This document shows, in pieces, positions 1-5,783 of a stretch of DNA of 20,292 nucleotides (its first letter is position 1; every line of letters starts with the position of its first letter). Origin of the DNA: a virus; the IMG/VR virus record IMGVR_UViG_3300027631_002380, positions 1 through 20,292 of that record; one strand, given 5' to 3'. Both the position numbers and the translations under genes were made by a program. The notes beneath the pieces are model-generated. The model made no database searches. It saw only the letters and a program-made list of their open reading frames with translations, and had not been told where the DNA came from.

Positions 1-455
1 CATCTCTTGCCAAACAATTTATGCAAAGAGTATGTGGAATCCTCGAGACTGAATCGGTTTCTTATGAAAAAGCGGTCGTTGCTGAAGTCATCAAGACACA
101 CTTTCCAGATTGGCGCCGTGTTATTAATGAGCTCCAACGTTATAGTGCTACTGGCGGGATTGACACTGGGATTCTTAGGAATTTCTCGGATTCTGCTCTT
201 GCCAAGCTGATCGGTTACATGAAGGATAAGAACTTCACAGCCGTTCGTAAGTGGCTTGGAGAGTCTGACATTGAACCTACCGAATTCTTCCGTGCCTTCT
301 TCGATAAGGCAGAAGATCATATCGGCAAAGGTAGTATGCCGCAACTCGTACTCCATCTCGCAAAGTATCAGTATCAGAATGCATTCGCTGCTGATCCTGA
401 GATCAACCTGATGGCATGTCTCACAGAAATTATGGCCGACTGTGAGTTTTTGTGA
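1..455 (+). CDS. 44: Sliding-clamp loader large subunit, C-terminal part (T4 gp44-like)
   Basis: This is the C-terminal ~150 residues of the AAA+ ATPase subunit that, with gp62, loads the sliding clamp for phage DNA replication. The frame is open to the left edge (codons begin at base 3), so the ATPase domain and Walker motifs lie outside the window. Visible is the clamp-loader collar region, including HFPDWRRVINELQRYS and a following GIDTGIL segment, both close in wording to T4 gp44. Identity is supported by the downstream gp62-like and RegA-like genes in T4 order. The stop TGA overlaps the GTG start of the next gene. No internal start needs to be assumed; a methionine at base 21 is just an internal residue. 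Confidence 0.93.
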   Translation, partial: SLAKQFMQRVCGILETESVSYEKAVVAEVIKTHFPDWRRVINELQRYSATGGIDTGILRNFSDSALAKLIGYMKDKNFTAVRKWLGESDIEPTEFFRAFFDKAEDHIGKGSMPQLVLHLAKYQYQNAFAADPEINLMACLTEIMADCEFL

Positions 456-700
456 TCTGGTTCAATCGAAACAAAACGTGCGCCGTGTGTGAAGATAAGT
501 ATCTGAAGAGCGTGCCATTTCATGAAATACAAATGAATACTGATGAAGGCATGGTCTCTCTTGAAATATGTGATAAGTGCGCAGACTTCTTTGATAAGTC
601 TGCTGACGTGATAATGAAAGGCCGTAAAGATGAAACCGTTCGACTTCGTAACATCGATCAACTCGACCAAAAAGAACCTGATGAAAGGTACAGAGAATGA
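452..700 (+). CDS. Small zinc-ribbon-like protein between gp44 and gp62
   Basis: An 82-residue protein starting at GTG (452-454), which overlaps the stop of the clamp-loader gene in a GTGA arrangement typical of translational coupling. It has two CxxC pairs (CAVC near residue 10 and CDKC near residue 40), the spacing of a small zinc ribbon. The C-terminal third is charged. Its last 71 bases overlap the start of the gp62-like gene in another frame. T4 has no gene at this position, so it is an insertion in the replication cluster. Function is unknown; nucleic-acid or protein binding through zinc would be a guess. Confidence 0.75.
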   Translation: MIWFNRNKTCAVCEDKYLKSVPFHEIQMNTDEGMVSLEICDKCADFFDKSADVIMKGRKDETVRLRNIDQLDQKEPDERYRE

Positions 701-1016
701 TGCTCTTGCCGAGAAAACATATAGTCCTTGGCTAACAAATAGATCCTTATCTTACTTCGCCGATTCGATTCATGCAGCCAACATGATGAACTGCAACCAC
801 AACCTCGATAACAAACTCCAATATTCTTTTTTGATAAATATCATACGACCTAGCAAACGCTTTGCGAAGTGGGTGAAAAAAGAAAAGGATGGAGATCTCG
901 AAGCGGTTGCAGAGTATTACGGTTATAACCGCCGTGCTGCCAAGGCAGCTCTTGATATCCTCTCCTCTGAACATATAAAAATAATAAAGAAAAAGATTCA
1001 GAAGGGTGAAACATGA
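630..1016 (+). CDS. 62: Sliding-clamp loader small subunit (T4 gp62-like)
   Basis: A 128-residue protein matching the family of gp62, the non-ATPase clamp-loader subunit that completes the complex with gp44. Family-like segments are MKPFDF at the start, LTNRSLSYFADS (about residues 35-46), and IRPSKRFAKW followed by an EYYGYNRRAAKAAL helix near the C-terminus. It is shorter than T4 gp62 (187 residues) but similar to what I recall of the compact versions in marine T4-like phages. The start at 630 overlaps the zinc-ribbon gene; a purine-rich AAAGG lies upstream. The stop overlaps the ATG of regA (ATGA), so translation is probably coupled. Confidence 0.9.
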   Translation: MKPFDFVTSINSTKKNLMKGTENDALAEKTYSPWLTNRSLSYFADSIHAANMMNCNHNLDNKLQYSFLINIIRPSKRFAKWVKKEKDGDLEAVAEYYGYNRRAAKAALDILSSEHIKIIKKKIQKGET

Positions 1017-1408
1017 ATATTTTAGAAACTTTAGTTGAAGTGAGGCTTGGAGAAGAAGACGATTTCTTGAAAGTTCGCGAGACTTTAACTCGCATTGGTG
1101 TAGCTTCTCGTAAAGACAAGACTCTTTATCAGTCTTGCCATATCCTACACAAACAAGGCAAATATTATATCGTCCACTTTAAAGAGCTCTTTGCTCTTGA
1201 CGGTAAGCCATCAGACTTTTCTGAAGAAGATAAAGGTCGCCGAAATACGATTACCAAACTTCTCTCCGACTGGGGATTGATTGCGATTGTTGATCCAGAT
1301 AATATCGTTGATCCTCAAACTCCATTGAATCAGATTAAGATCCTTCCATTCAAAGAAAAAAATGAATGGAGTCTCGTGACAAAATATAATATAGGAAGAA
1401 AAAAATGA
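1013..1408 (+). CDS. regA: RegA-like translational repressor of early mRNAs
   Basis: A 131-residue homologue of T4 RegA (122 residues), an RNA-binding protein that blocks ribosome binding on early phage mRNAs. The match is easy to read: DFLKVRETLTRIGVAS, LYQSCHILHKQGKYYIVHFKE and LLSDWGLIAIV each line up with T4 RegA, followed by a basic C-terminus ending in KYNIGRKK. It follows gp62 directly with an ATGA overlap, as in the T4 order 44-62-regA. In T4 the DNA polymerase gene 43 comes next; here it does not, and small genes follow. AAGGG upstream is a reasonable ribosome binding site. Confidence 0.95.
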   Translation: MNILETLVEVRLGEEDDFLKVRETLTRIGVASRKDKTLYQSCHILHKQGKYYIVHFKELFALDGKPSDFSEEDKGRRNTITKLLSDWGLIAIVDPDNIVDPQTPLNQIKILPFKEKNEWSLVTKYNIGRKK

Positions 1409-1611
1409 GCAATCCAGTAAGATTCATAGAATTTATTAACGAAACAGGCGGCAAGTATCTTGTCAATCTCGATCTCTTGATTGGTGTGGTTGAGCATCGT
1501 GGAAAAGTGATGATTCGTACAGTCGATGATCGCGGTTCTGATGTCATTCTCGACACTATCGATGAAGTAATTGAAAAGTTAGCAGCGTTTAATATTCCAA
1601 TTATTAAATAA
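1405..1611 (+). CDS. Small hypothetical protein downstream of regA
   Basis: A 68-residue protein whose ATG overlaps the regA stop (ATGA), making it the last gene of the replication operon before a strong terminator at 1636-1668. It has no signal peptide, membrane segment or cysteine motif. The pattern (VRFIEFINETGGKYLVNLDLLIGVVEHRGKV) looks like a small beta-rich fold with a C-terminal helix. I do not recognise a family. The operon position suggests early expression with the replication genes. Confidence 0.75.
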   Translation: MSNPVRFIEFINETGGKYLVNLDLLIGVVEHRGKVMIRTVDDRGSDVILDTIDEVIEKLAAFNIPIIK

Positions 1612-1635
1612 GTCTTTGATTTAAATCGAAACTAA

Positions 1636-1668
1636 AACGCGCTTGGATGATTCTGAGTGCGTTTTTTT
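1636..1668 (+). terminator. Rho-independent terminator after the replication block
   Basis: AACGCGC (1636-1642) pairs with GTGCGTT (1657-1663), with extra pairing inside the loop, and runs into a seven-T tract (1662-1668). The T tract abuts the TGTACA promoter that begins at 1670, so transcription of the replication operon ends and a new unit begins within a few bases. Confidence 0.85.
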
Positions 1669-1698
1669 GTGTACATTATTGTCAAAACGTTGTATCCT
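1669..1698 (+). promoter_or_regulatory. Early-type promoter copy 1 (TGTACA-N17-TATCCT)
   Basis: GTGTACA at 1669-1675 and TATCCT at 1693-1698. The spacing is identical in six copies in this window (see 2129, 2954, 3537, 6272, 16626). All share TGTACA, a 17-base spacer and TAnnnT. A second AT hexamer, here TATGAT, follows five bases later in most copies. The GTGTAC block resembles the GTTTAC -35 region of T4 early promoters. It drives the gene at 1729. Confidence 0.8.
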
Positions 1699-1728
1699 GG
1701 GTATATGATGATGAAAAGGAAAAATGAT

Positions 1729-2121
1729 ATGCTTACTCTTCGTGATATTAATGCTGCTACCAATAGCCGTGATGGCGATATCTACTCTGACCTGTACAAG
1801 GACGTATACGGTAGCCGTCCTCGTCACGCCGAGTTTGCGTCGATCGAAGAGTTCGATACCGACTTCGAGGCTCTTTCACACATGCTTGATAAGCAGATCG
1901 AGAGCGAAGCTGAGTATCAACAGATCTACTTCGACAAGTTTGTTGCTCGCGTTGAAGAGACGCTGCAAATCGTTCAAGGTACAACTCGTGAACGTGCGAT
2001 CGAGATCATCGCCGAAGCCGAAGGCATTCGCGCGGCAGAGTTCGAATTTTATGGTCTCGAGATTCTTGAGCATGAACTGAACCTTAAGTATGGTTCTATT
2101 GCTCGGTGGTTATCAGAGTAA
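1729..2121 (+). CDS. Hypothetical acidic phage protein
   Basis: A 130-residue acidic, mostly helical protein starting MLTLRDINAAT. I chose ATG 1729 because AAGGA sits eight bases upstream and the promoter at 1669-1698 lies just before; an upstream in-frame ATG at 1657 falls within the terminator and is not credible. It contains a YSDLYKDVYGSRPR segment near the N-terminus that I associate with small early proteins of large phages, but I cannot name a family. No cysteine pairs, signal peptide or membrane segment. It is the only gene of its unit before the next promoter at 2129. Confidence 0.8.
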   Translation: MLTLRDINAATNSRDGDIYSDLYKDVYGSRPRHAEFASIEEFDTDFEALSHMLDKQIESEAEYQQIYFDKFVARVEETLQIVQGTTRERAIEIIAEAEGIRAAEFEFYGLEILEHELNLKYGSIARWLSE

Positions 2122-2128
2122 AATACCG

Positions 2129-2158
2129 GTGTACAATAATGCCAAACTATGGTAGAAT
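2129..2158 (+). promoter_or_regulatory. Early-type promoter copy 2 (TGTACA-N17-TAGAAT)
   Basis: GTGTACA at 2129-2135 and TAGAAT at 2153-2158, starting eight bases after the stop of the preceding gene. No hairpin terminator is seen before this copy. It precedes the gene at 2187. Confidence 0.75.
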
Positions 2159-2186
2159 GATATTATCAATTGAAAAGGAATATATT

Positions 2187-2492
2187 ATGACTCTTACCAT
2201 TAAACAAATCGAATCCACTTACGCCGTCCCTGCCGACGCGACTCGTCAAAATTATTATCCTGTCCGCGCCTATTGGATTCCGATCGAACTTCGCGAACAA
2301 GTTTTAGCCGCCTATCGCGAAACCAATACTCGTGTCCGTCTTCGTTATCGTGGCCCACGTTCCGTTTCAATCGGTCGCGAAATGACTCGTAACGATAAAA
2401 CTACTTATCTTCGCTCGCGCCATCGTGCGATGCAAGATTGTTTGATTGCCGACGCAACTCATTTCACCGTTTACGACTATACATCGCGATAA
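2187..2492 (+). CDS. Hypothetical basic phage protein
   Basis: A 101-residue protein. ATG 2187 is preferred over the in-frame ATG at 2106 because AAAAGGA lies 8-14 bases upstream and the promoter at 2129-2158 starts inside the longer version. The sequence is rich in arginine and tyrosine (RVRLRYRGPRSVSIGRE, RSRHR), suggesting nucleic-acid contact, but this is inference from composition only. I do not recognise a family. It shares its unit with the two short genes at 2526 and 2687. Confidence 0.75.
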   Translation: MTLTIKQIESTYAVPADATRQNYYPVRAYWIPIELREQVLAAYRETNTRVRLRYRGPRSVSIGREMTRNDKTTYLRSRHRAMQDCLIADATHFTVYDYTSR

Positions 2493-2525
2493 GTTGAATA
2501 TATATTATTATTAGGAGATTATTTT

Positions 2526-2687
2526 ATGAACGTCGAACTTTTTGCATTTCCAACAATGGAAAATCCGAAGGCCGTTGAAGATACATTTTGCGATCTTCTG
2601 AACGCGAAGCGCCGCGGTGAATCGATTCCTGTCGAAGCACTCGATTGGATGGATACTGCGAATAACTGGTTATTGGAGTCGAAGTAA
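2526..2687 (+). CDS. Small hypothetical protein (53 aa)
   Basis: Translation begins MNVELFAFPTMENPKAV and ends NNWLLESK. A strong AGGAG (2513-2517) lies eight bases before the ATG, which is the main support for a gene this short. It is acidic and probably helical. Its stop TAA shares a base with the ATG of the next gene (TAATG), indicating coupled translation. No known family recognised. Confidence 0.65.
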   Translation: MNVELFAFPTMENPKAVEDTFCDLLNAKRRGESIPVEALDWMDTANNWLLESK

Positions 2688-2860
2688 TGCCGAATGAAAA
2701 TAAAGGTGGCACGTTTGCACCGGCAGATATGGATTTGCTGAAGCGCGCTCTTCGTTATTATAAAGATATGCTTGTGAGTACCGAAGAAAGCGAACGAAAT
2801 GCTTCTCCCGAACTCATGAAGGTAGCTAATCTCCTCCATCGAATAGGTCGTATCGCCTAA
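2687..2860 (+). CDS. Small hypothetical protein (57 aa)
   Basis: Begins MPNENKGGTFAPADMDLL and ends LLHRIGRIA. It is translationally coupled to the preceding gene through a TAATG overlap. The middle reads as one amphipathic helix (LLKRALRYYKDMLVS). No family recognised. The tRNA-Arg gene starts nine bases after its stop, so mRNA and tRNA are probably on one transcript that is processed. Confidence 0.6.
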   Translation: MPNENKGGTFAPADMDLLKRALRYYKDMLVSTEESERNASPELMKVANLLHRIGRIA

Positions 2861-2868
2861 GAGTTAAA

Positions 2869-2946
2869 GGTCCCGTAGCTCAGCTGGATTAGAGCACGAG
2901 CCTTCTAAGCTTGGGGTCGCAGGTTCGAATCCTGCCGGGATCACCA
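2869..2946 (+). tRNA. tRNA-Arg (anticodon TCT)
   Basis: Complete cloverleaf read by eye: acceptor GGTCCCG (2869-2875) pairs with CGGGATC; anticodon stem CGAGC/GCTTG with loop CTTCTAA; anticodon TCT at 2904-2906 (reads AGA); T-arm with TTCGAAT; encoded CCA at 2944-2946. First of six tRNAs. Phage tRNAs for rare host codons such as AGA are common when phage and host codon use differ. Confidence 0.95.
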
Positions 2947-2953
2947 CTTTTTA

Positions 2954-2983
2954 GTGTACATTAATTCTTTTTTGGTTTAAGAT
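2954..2983 (+). promoter_or_regulatory. Early-type promoter copy 3 (TGTACA-N17-TAAGAT)
   Basis: GTGTACA at 2954-2960, TAAGAT at 2978-2983, then TATAAT at 2989-2994. It starts eight bases after the CCA of tRNA-Arg and precedes the 52-residue gene at 3010, and probably also serves the tRNAs that follow. Confidence 0.8.
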
Positions 2984-3009
2984 GGATCTATAATCAGAAA
3001 GGAAACGAA

Positions 3010-3168
3010 ATGCTCAACTACACTCTCACCATTCGCAACGCTAAAACCAATAAGGTTCTTCGTAAGATTGAGTATAAGAACCACAGCGGTCATGCTATGA
3101 TGGATGAATGCTTCTACTGGAGGCAGCATTATCGGAAGAAAGGAATTGAGGCGATCACCGAATGGTAA
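3010..3168 (+). CDS. Small hypothetical basic protein (52 aa)
   Basis: Begins MLNYTLTIRNAKTNKVL and ends GIEAITEW. AAAGGAAA upstream of the ATG and the promoter at 2954-2983 support it. It is basic, with a predicted beta hairpin then a helix. The tRNA-Leu gene begins six bases after its stop. No family recognised. Confidence 0.65.
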   Translation: MLNYTLTIRNAKTNKVLRKIEYKNHSGHAMMDECFYWRQHYRKKGIEAITEW

Positions 3169-3173
3169 TCTAC

Positions 3174-3249
3174 GGGGGCATAGTCCAACGGCAGAGACAA
3201 AGGACTTAAAATCCTTCCACTGTGAGTTCGAGTCTCGCTGCCCCTACCA
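3174..3249 (+). tRNA. tRNA with Leu anticodon TAA, short variable loop
   Basis: Acceptor GGGGGCA (3174-3180) pairs with TGCCCCT; anticodon stem AAGGA/TCCTT; loop CTTAAAA, anticodon TAA at 3207-3209 (reads UUA); T-stem GTGAG/CTCGC; discriminator A; encoded CCA at 3247-3249. Unlike normal leucine tRNAs it has only a five-base variable loop (3217-3221), so it folds as a class I tRNA. By anticodon it is Leu; which amino acid it is charged with is uncertain. Confidence 0.85.
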
Positions 3250-3257
3250 TTTAATAC

Positions 3258-3333
3258 GGACACTTAGCTCAGTAGGTAGAGCAACGGGCTTTTAACCTGT
3301 AGGTCCTGGGTTCGAACCCCAGAGCGTCCACCA
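3258..3333 (+). tRNA. tRNA-Lys (anticodon TTT)
   Basis: Acceptor GGACACT pairs with AGCGTCC with one A-C mismatch; D-arm AGCTCAGTAGGTAGAGC; anticodon stem ACGGG/CCTGT with loop CTTTTAA; anticodon TTT at 3291-3293; T-arm GGTTCGAACC; encoded CCA at 3331-3333. Confidence 0.95.
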
Positions 3334-3341
3334 ATTCATAA

Positions 3342-3416
3342 GTCGGTGAGGGAAAACGGTAATCCGCAGGTCTCCAAAACCTTGAGAAGTAGGTTCAATT
3401 CCTACCACCTTCGCCA
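3342..3416 (+). tRNA. tRNA-Trp (anticodon CCA), weak acceptor stem
   Basis: Anticodon loop CTCCAAA with anticodon CCA at 3374-3376, stem AGGT/ACCT; T-stem GTAGG/CCTAC with loop TTCAATT; encoded CCA at 3414-3416. The acceptor stem is poor: 5' GTCGGTG against 3' CACCTTC leaves mismatches at the second and third pairs, and the outer anticodon pair is mismatched. Probably a diverged or decaying phage tRNA. Confidence 0.78.
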
Positions 3417-3433
3417 GATATATAATAGGCAGT

Positions 3434-3509
<76 letters not shown>

Positions 3510-3536
3510 TTTATTTTTAGCTGCATGCGTTTTTTA

Positions 3537-3566
3537 GTGTACAAATTATGTAAACTGTTGTAGATT
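3537..3566 (+). promoter_or_regulatory. Early-type promoter copy 4 (TGTACA-N17-TAGATT)
   Basis: GTGTACA at 3537-3543 and TAGATT at 3561-3566. A T-rich run (GCGTTTTTT, ending at 3535) sits immediately upstream as in copies 1 and 5, but no strong hairpin precedes it. It drives the genes at 3591 and 3858 and perhaps tRNA-Asn. Confidence 0.75.
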
Positions 3567-3590
3567 GAATAATAAGAAATGGAGATTATA

Positions 3591-3842
3591 ATGACTAATT
3601 CTGATTACTTGACTATGGCTGAAAATCGTTTCGCATCAGTTCAACGCTACTTTCCTAACTCTTCTGAGTTTAATCGGTTGTTTAATATCATTCTTGATAT
3701 GACAAACAAGATGACTGACGAAGAACGCGATCAGCATAACGCAAAGAAGATTGAAACTCCTGAACAAAAGATTGCCCGCTTGAAAGAAGAAAAGCGAGTG
3801 CTTGATCAGATGTCCATGAATAAAGATAGTAACAGCATATAA
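3591..3842 (+). CDS. Small hypothetical protein with helical C-terminus
   Basis: An 83-residue protein. I chose ATG 3591 over the in-frame ATG at 3579 because GGAGA (3581-3585) then serves as a ribosome binding site five bases upstream. The first half is mixed (NRFASVQRYFPNSSEFNRLF), the second half is charged and helical (TPEQKIARLKEEKRVLDQM), suggesting a short coiled coil. No family recognised. It lies between tRNA-Thr and tRNA-Asn in the early promoter-rich area. Confidence 0.75.
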   Translation: MTNSDYLTMAENRFASVQRYFPNSSEFNRLFNIILDMTNKMTDEERDQHNAKKIETPEQKIARLKEEKRVLDQMSMNKDSNSI

Positions 3843-3845
3843 ATA
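3838..3845 (+). promoter_or_regulatory. TATAAATA, possible T4-type late promoter (weak)
   Basis: An exact match to the T4 late consensus overlapping the stop of the preceding gene. The expected transcription start (about 3851) would fall after the AAGGA used by the gene at 3858, so a transcript from here would lack that site. It may be coincidental. Confidence 0.3.
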
Positions 3846-3857
3846 AGGATATAGATT

Positions 3858-4049
3858 ATGATTAAGAAAGTTGAAATGCATGTCAGTGAACACACTCTCG
3901 ACGAAGATGGTGGTCCTGGTGCACAGTCGATTGATATCAATCTTTATGTTCAAGCACTCGGTGCAACGCCTGCTGAGAAAGTAGCGATTCGCACTATTAT
4001 GAATTCGGCTCAGTTGTATATCAATACAGAATTAAAGAATTTAAAATAA
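3858..4049 (+). CDS. Small hypothetical protein (63 aa)
   Basis: Begins MIKKVEMHVSEHTLDEDGG and ends YINTELKNLK. AAGGA at 3845-3849 is a good ribosome binding site eight bases before the ATG. It looks like a short strand region followed by two helices. Its stop lies seven bases before tRNA-Asn. No family recognised. Confidence 0.7.
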   Translation: MIKKVEMHVSEHTLDEDGGPGAQSIDINLYVQALGATPAEKVAIRTIMNSAQLYINTELKNLK

Positions 4050-4056
4050 AGTTTAT

Positions 4057-4131
4057 TCCCCGATAGCTCAGTGGTAGAGCAGGTGACTGTTAATCACCTG
4101 GCCGGTGGTTCGAACCCATCTCGGGGAGCCA
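4057..4131 (+). tRNA. tRNA-Asn (anticodon GTT)
   Basis: Acceptor TCCCCGA (4057-4063) pairs perfectly with TCGGGGA; D-arm AGCTCAGTGGTAGAGC; anticodon stem GGTGA/TCACC with loop CTGTTAA; anticodon GTT at 4089-4091; T-arm GGTTCGAACC; discriminator G; encoded CCA at 4129-4131. The best-formed tRNA of the set. Confidence 0.96.
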
Positions 4132-4210
4132 GTTTGAGTGTAATGATTACATTCATGAGACCTCGGCAAGTCTGAAACTACCGATCACGTTAATAACAAA
4201 AGGTAAAAAT

Positions 4211-4687
4211 ATGAAAAAGTATATGTTTCCTCTTGCCGCTGCAGCGGCGTTTGTAACTACACCTGCAATGGCAAATGATTTTGCGGGTGTTCGTGCAGAA
4301 GTGACTGCAGGTCTAGACGACGTTACTGGTGGTGTAGATACCACAAAAGTAGCGTACGGTGCAGGCATTGGTCTCGATGCTGAGCTATATAAGAACGTTG
4401 TAGTTGGTGTAGAAGCCACACTTGACAATGTCTTTGATCGTCGTAATATCGGTGCATCAGCTCGTCTTGGTTATGTAGTTGCTGATAAGGCACTCGTATA
4501 TGCGAAAGTTGGTTATTCCAACTGGAAGCAGACTACTGCTGCTGAACTCGAAGGTCTCCGTGTAGGAGGCGGCGTTGAAGCCAATCTATTTGGCCCAGTT
4601 TATGGCAAAGTAGAATATCGTTACACCGATTTTGATGGTGGCATTGGCCAGCACGGCGGTCTTGTAGGACTCGGTGTAAGGTTCTAA
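4211..4687 (+). CDS. Outer-membrane beta-barrel protein (porin-like, host-derived type)
   Basis: A 158-residue secreted protein. Residues 1-21 form a clear Sec signal peptide (charged MKKY, then an Ala-rich core ending TPAMA, cleavage before NDF). The mature part has alternating hydrophobic strands (GVEATLDNVF, GASARLGYVV, ALVYAKVGYSNW, LRVGGGVEANL, VYGKVEYRYTDF) and ends in GLGVRF, with the terminal Phe used by the BAM machinery: an eight-strand OmpA-transmembrane-like barrel. The DNVFDRRNIGASARLGY wording resembles alphaproteobacterial, especially sphingomonad, small porin-like proteins. Possible roles are altering the host surface or blocking superinfection; this is inference. AAAGG upstream is the likely ribosome binding site. 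Confidence 0.88.
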   Translation: MKKYMFPLAAAAAFVTTPAMANDFAGVRAEVTAGLDDVTGGVDTTKVAYGAGIGLDAELYKNVVVGVEATLDNVFDRRNIGASARLGYVVADKALVYAKVGYSNWKQTTAAELEGLRVGGGVEANLFGPVYGKVEYRYTDFDGGIGQHGGLVGLGVRF

Positions 4688-4870
4688 TTTAACACATAGA
4701 AATCAGTGGAAGATGATGGAGGTGCATCTCCAGATTCAAGGCACACTATGAGGGTCACTATAACTAGAACCCGAACTGCTGAACCATTGATGAAGCGACA
4801 GATCTAAGGAGTGGTACTCTTGCCCAACCAGCAATAGGTCTGTCGCTTCGCTTTATTCATGGAAATTATT
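4688..4870 (+). ncRNA. Structured non-coding region, candidate regulatory RNA
   Basis: The largest gene-free stretch in the window. The main element is a perfect 14-bp stem (counting one G-T pair): 4792-4805 pairs with 4836-4849 across a 30-base loop that itself holds a 6-bp hairpin (AGGAGT/ACTCTT). Upstream are two smaller hairpins, TGGAGG-TGCA-TCTCCA around 4718-4733 and GGGT/ACCC around 4752-4772. A T tract is lacking, so it is not a classical terminator. It could be a small RNA, an mRNA processing or stability structure, or a leader for the small gene at 4871 and peroxiredoxin. Confidence 0.4.
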
Positions 4871-5020
4871 ATGTGGCGTATTTGGGCAAAAGCTTTAGGT
4901 GAGAAAGCAACTCCTTGTGATCGCGAGTCTGATAGAGTCGCTTTGATCCGGACTCTTTTTATCGTACAAGCTGTCATAGCAAACATTTTTCTAATTGCAA
5001 ATGCAATTCATCATTGGTAG
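4871..5020 (+). CDS. Small membrane protein upstream of peroxiredoxin (49 aa)
   Basis: Begins MWRIWAKALGEKATPC, with a C-terminal hydrophobic segment (LFIVQAVIANIFLIANAI) and ends IHHW. GGAA lies seven bases upstream of ATG 4871; the in-frame ATG at 4859 is an alternative. Its stop TAG is part of the TAGGAG that serves as ribosome binding site for the peroxiredoxin gene nine bases on, so the two are in one unit. No family recognised. Confidence 0.6.
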   Translation: MWRIWAKALGEKATPCDRESDRVALIRTLFIVQAVIANIFLIANAIHHW

Positions 5021-5029
5021 GAGTAAATT

Positions 5030-5617
5030 ATGGTAGAACGTATTAAGATCAAAAGGTTTTGGGATATTGATGAGAATGTAGGCGATGAGCTGAAAACTCT
5101 TGTTCCAAGTGTAACTTTTAAAACTCGTGTTAGAGATGACTCGATTGGTGGTGACAATCCATATCGTTGGGAAGATGTCACCACATGGGATTTGTTCGCA
5201 GGTAAACGCGTGGTTCTCTTCTCTCTTCCGGGTGCATTCACTCCAACATGTTCGACTTATCAACTTCCTGGTTTCGAAGAGAAGTTTGCTGAATTCAAGG
5301 CTCTCGGAATTAAGGACATCTATTGTGTTTCGGTCAACGATGCGTTTGTGATGAATGCATGGGCGAAAGCACAGAAGGTGAAGAAAGTCAAGGTAATTCC
5401 TGACGGTTCAGGTATGTTCACTCGTAAGATGGGTATGCTAGTTCATAAAGATAATCTTGGTTTTGGTGAACGCTCGTGGCGTTACGCATGTGTCGTCAAT
5501 AATGGTAAGATCGAGAAATGGTTTATCGAACCAGGTGCCGAGGATAACTGTCCAGTAGATCCTTATGGCGAAACTGCTCCAGAAAACATCTTAAACTGGT
5601 TGAAAGAAAATGGATAA
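5030..5617 (+). CDS. Peroxiredoxin, Prx5 type
   Basis: A 195-residue thiol peroxidase of the AhpC/TSA superfamily that reduces hydrogen peroxide and organic peroxides. The active-site motif PGAFTPTC is at residues 67-74, with Cys74 as the peroxidatic cysteine; the following LPGFEEKFAEFKALGI and the CVSVNDAFVMNAWAKA segment (with Asn-Asp after the strand) are typical of the Prx5 group. The N-terminal ~55 residues have an inserted DNPYRWEDVT segment. No glutaredoxin domain follows, so the reductant must come from the host. Phage peroxiredoxins may protect the infected cell from oxidative damage. TAGGAG upstream; the 3' end overlaps the next gene. Confidence 0.93.
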   Translation: MVERIKIKRFWDIDENVGDELKTLVPSVTFKTRVRDDSIGGDNPYRWEDVTTWDLFAGKRVVLFSLPGAFTPTCSTYQLPGFEEKFAEFKALGIKDIYCVSVNDAFVMNAWAKAQKVKKVKVIPDGSGMFTRKMGMLVHKDNLGFGERSWRYACVVNNGKIEKWFIEPGAEDNCPVDPYGETAPENILNWLKENG

Positions 5618-5783
5618 TAAGAAAGTCGTTGCTGGAGTTGCTGGCATCGCTGTCGTAGGAATTCTTTCCTATCTCGGTTATCGTGTCGTGAAGGAACTCA
5701 ACGAACTCGACATTGATTTCTTCGGAGAGAATATCGAAGAATCATATTATCAGAGGTATCCTCAGAAAAATGACAACGAATAG
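5610..5783 (+). CDS. Small membrane protein (57 aa)
   Basis: Begins MDNKKVVAGVAGIAVVGILSY: one N-terminal transmembrane helix (about residues 6-24), then an acidic, aromatic tail (DIDFFGENIEESYYQRYPQ). Its ATG overlaps the end of the peroxiredoxin gene by eight bases and its end overlaps the next gene by 14 bases. Translational coupling rather than a separate ribosome binding site is likely. The topology is probably N-out with a cytoplasmic tail. No family recognised. Confidence 0.6.
   Translation: MDNKKVVAGVAGIAVVGILSYLGYRVVKELNELDIDFFGENIEESYYQRYPQKNDNE

Noticed and set aside
7-210. 67-codon frame at the left edge
   Set aside because: Lies inside the clamp-loader gene in another frame.
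1724-2080. 118-codon frame overlapping the gene at 1729
   Set aside because: Starts five bases before the better supported ATG, and its translation is Ser/Arg/Leu-rich shadow sequence; ATG 1729 has the correct spacing to AAGGA.
4804-4986. Minus-strand 60-codon frame over the structured region and small membrane gene
   Set aside because: No ribosome binding site, crosses the stem-loop and opposes a coupled plus-strand gene; reads as chance.
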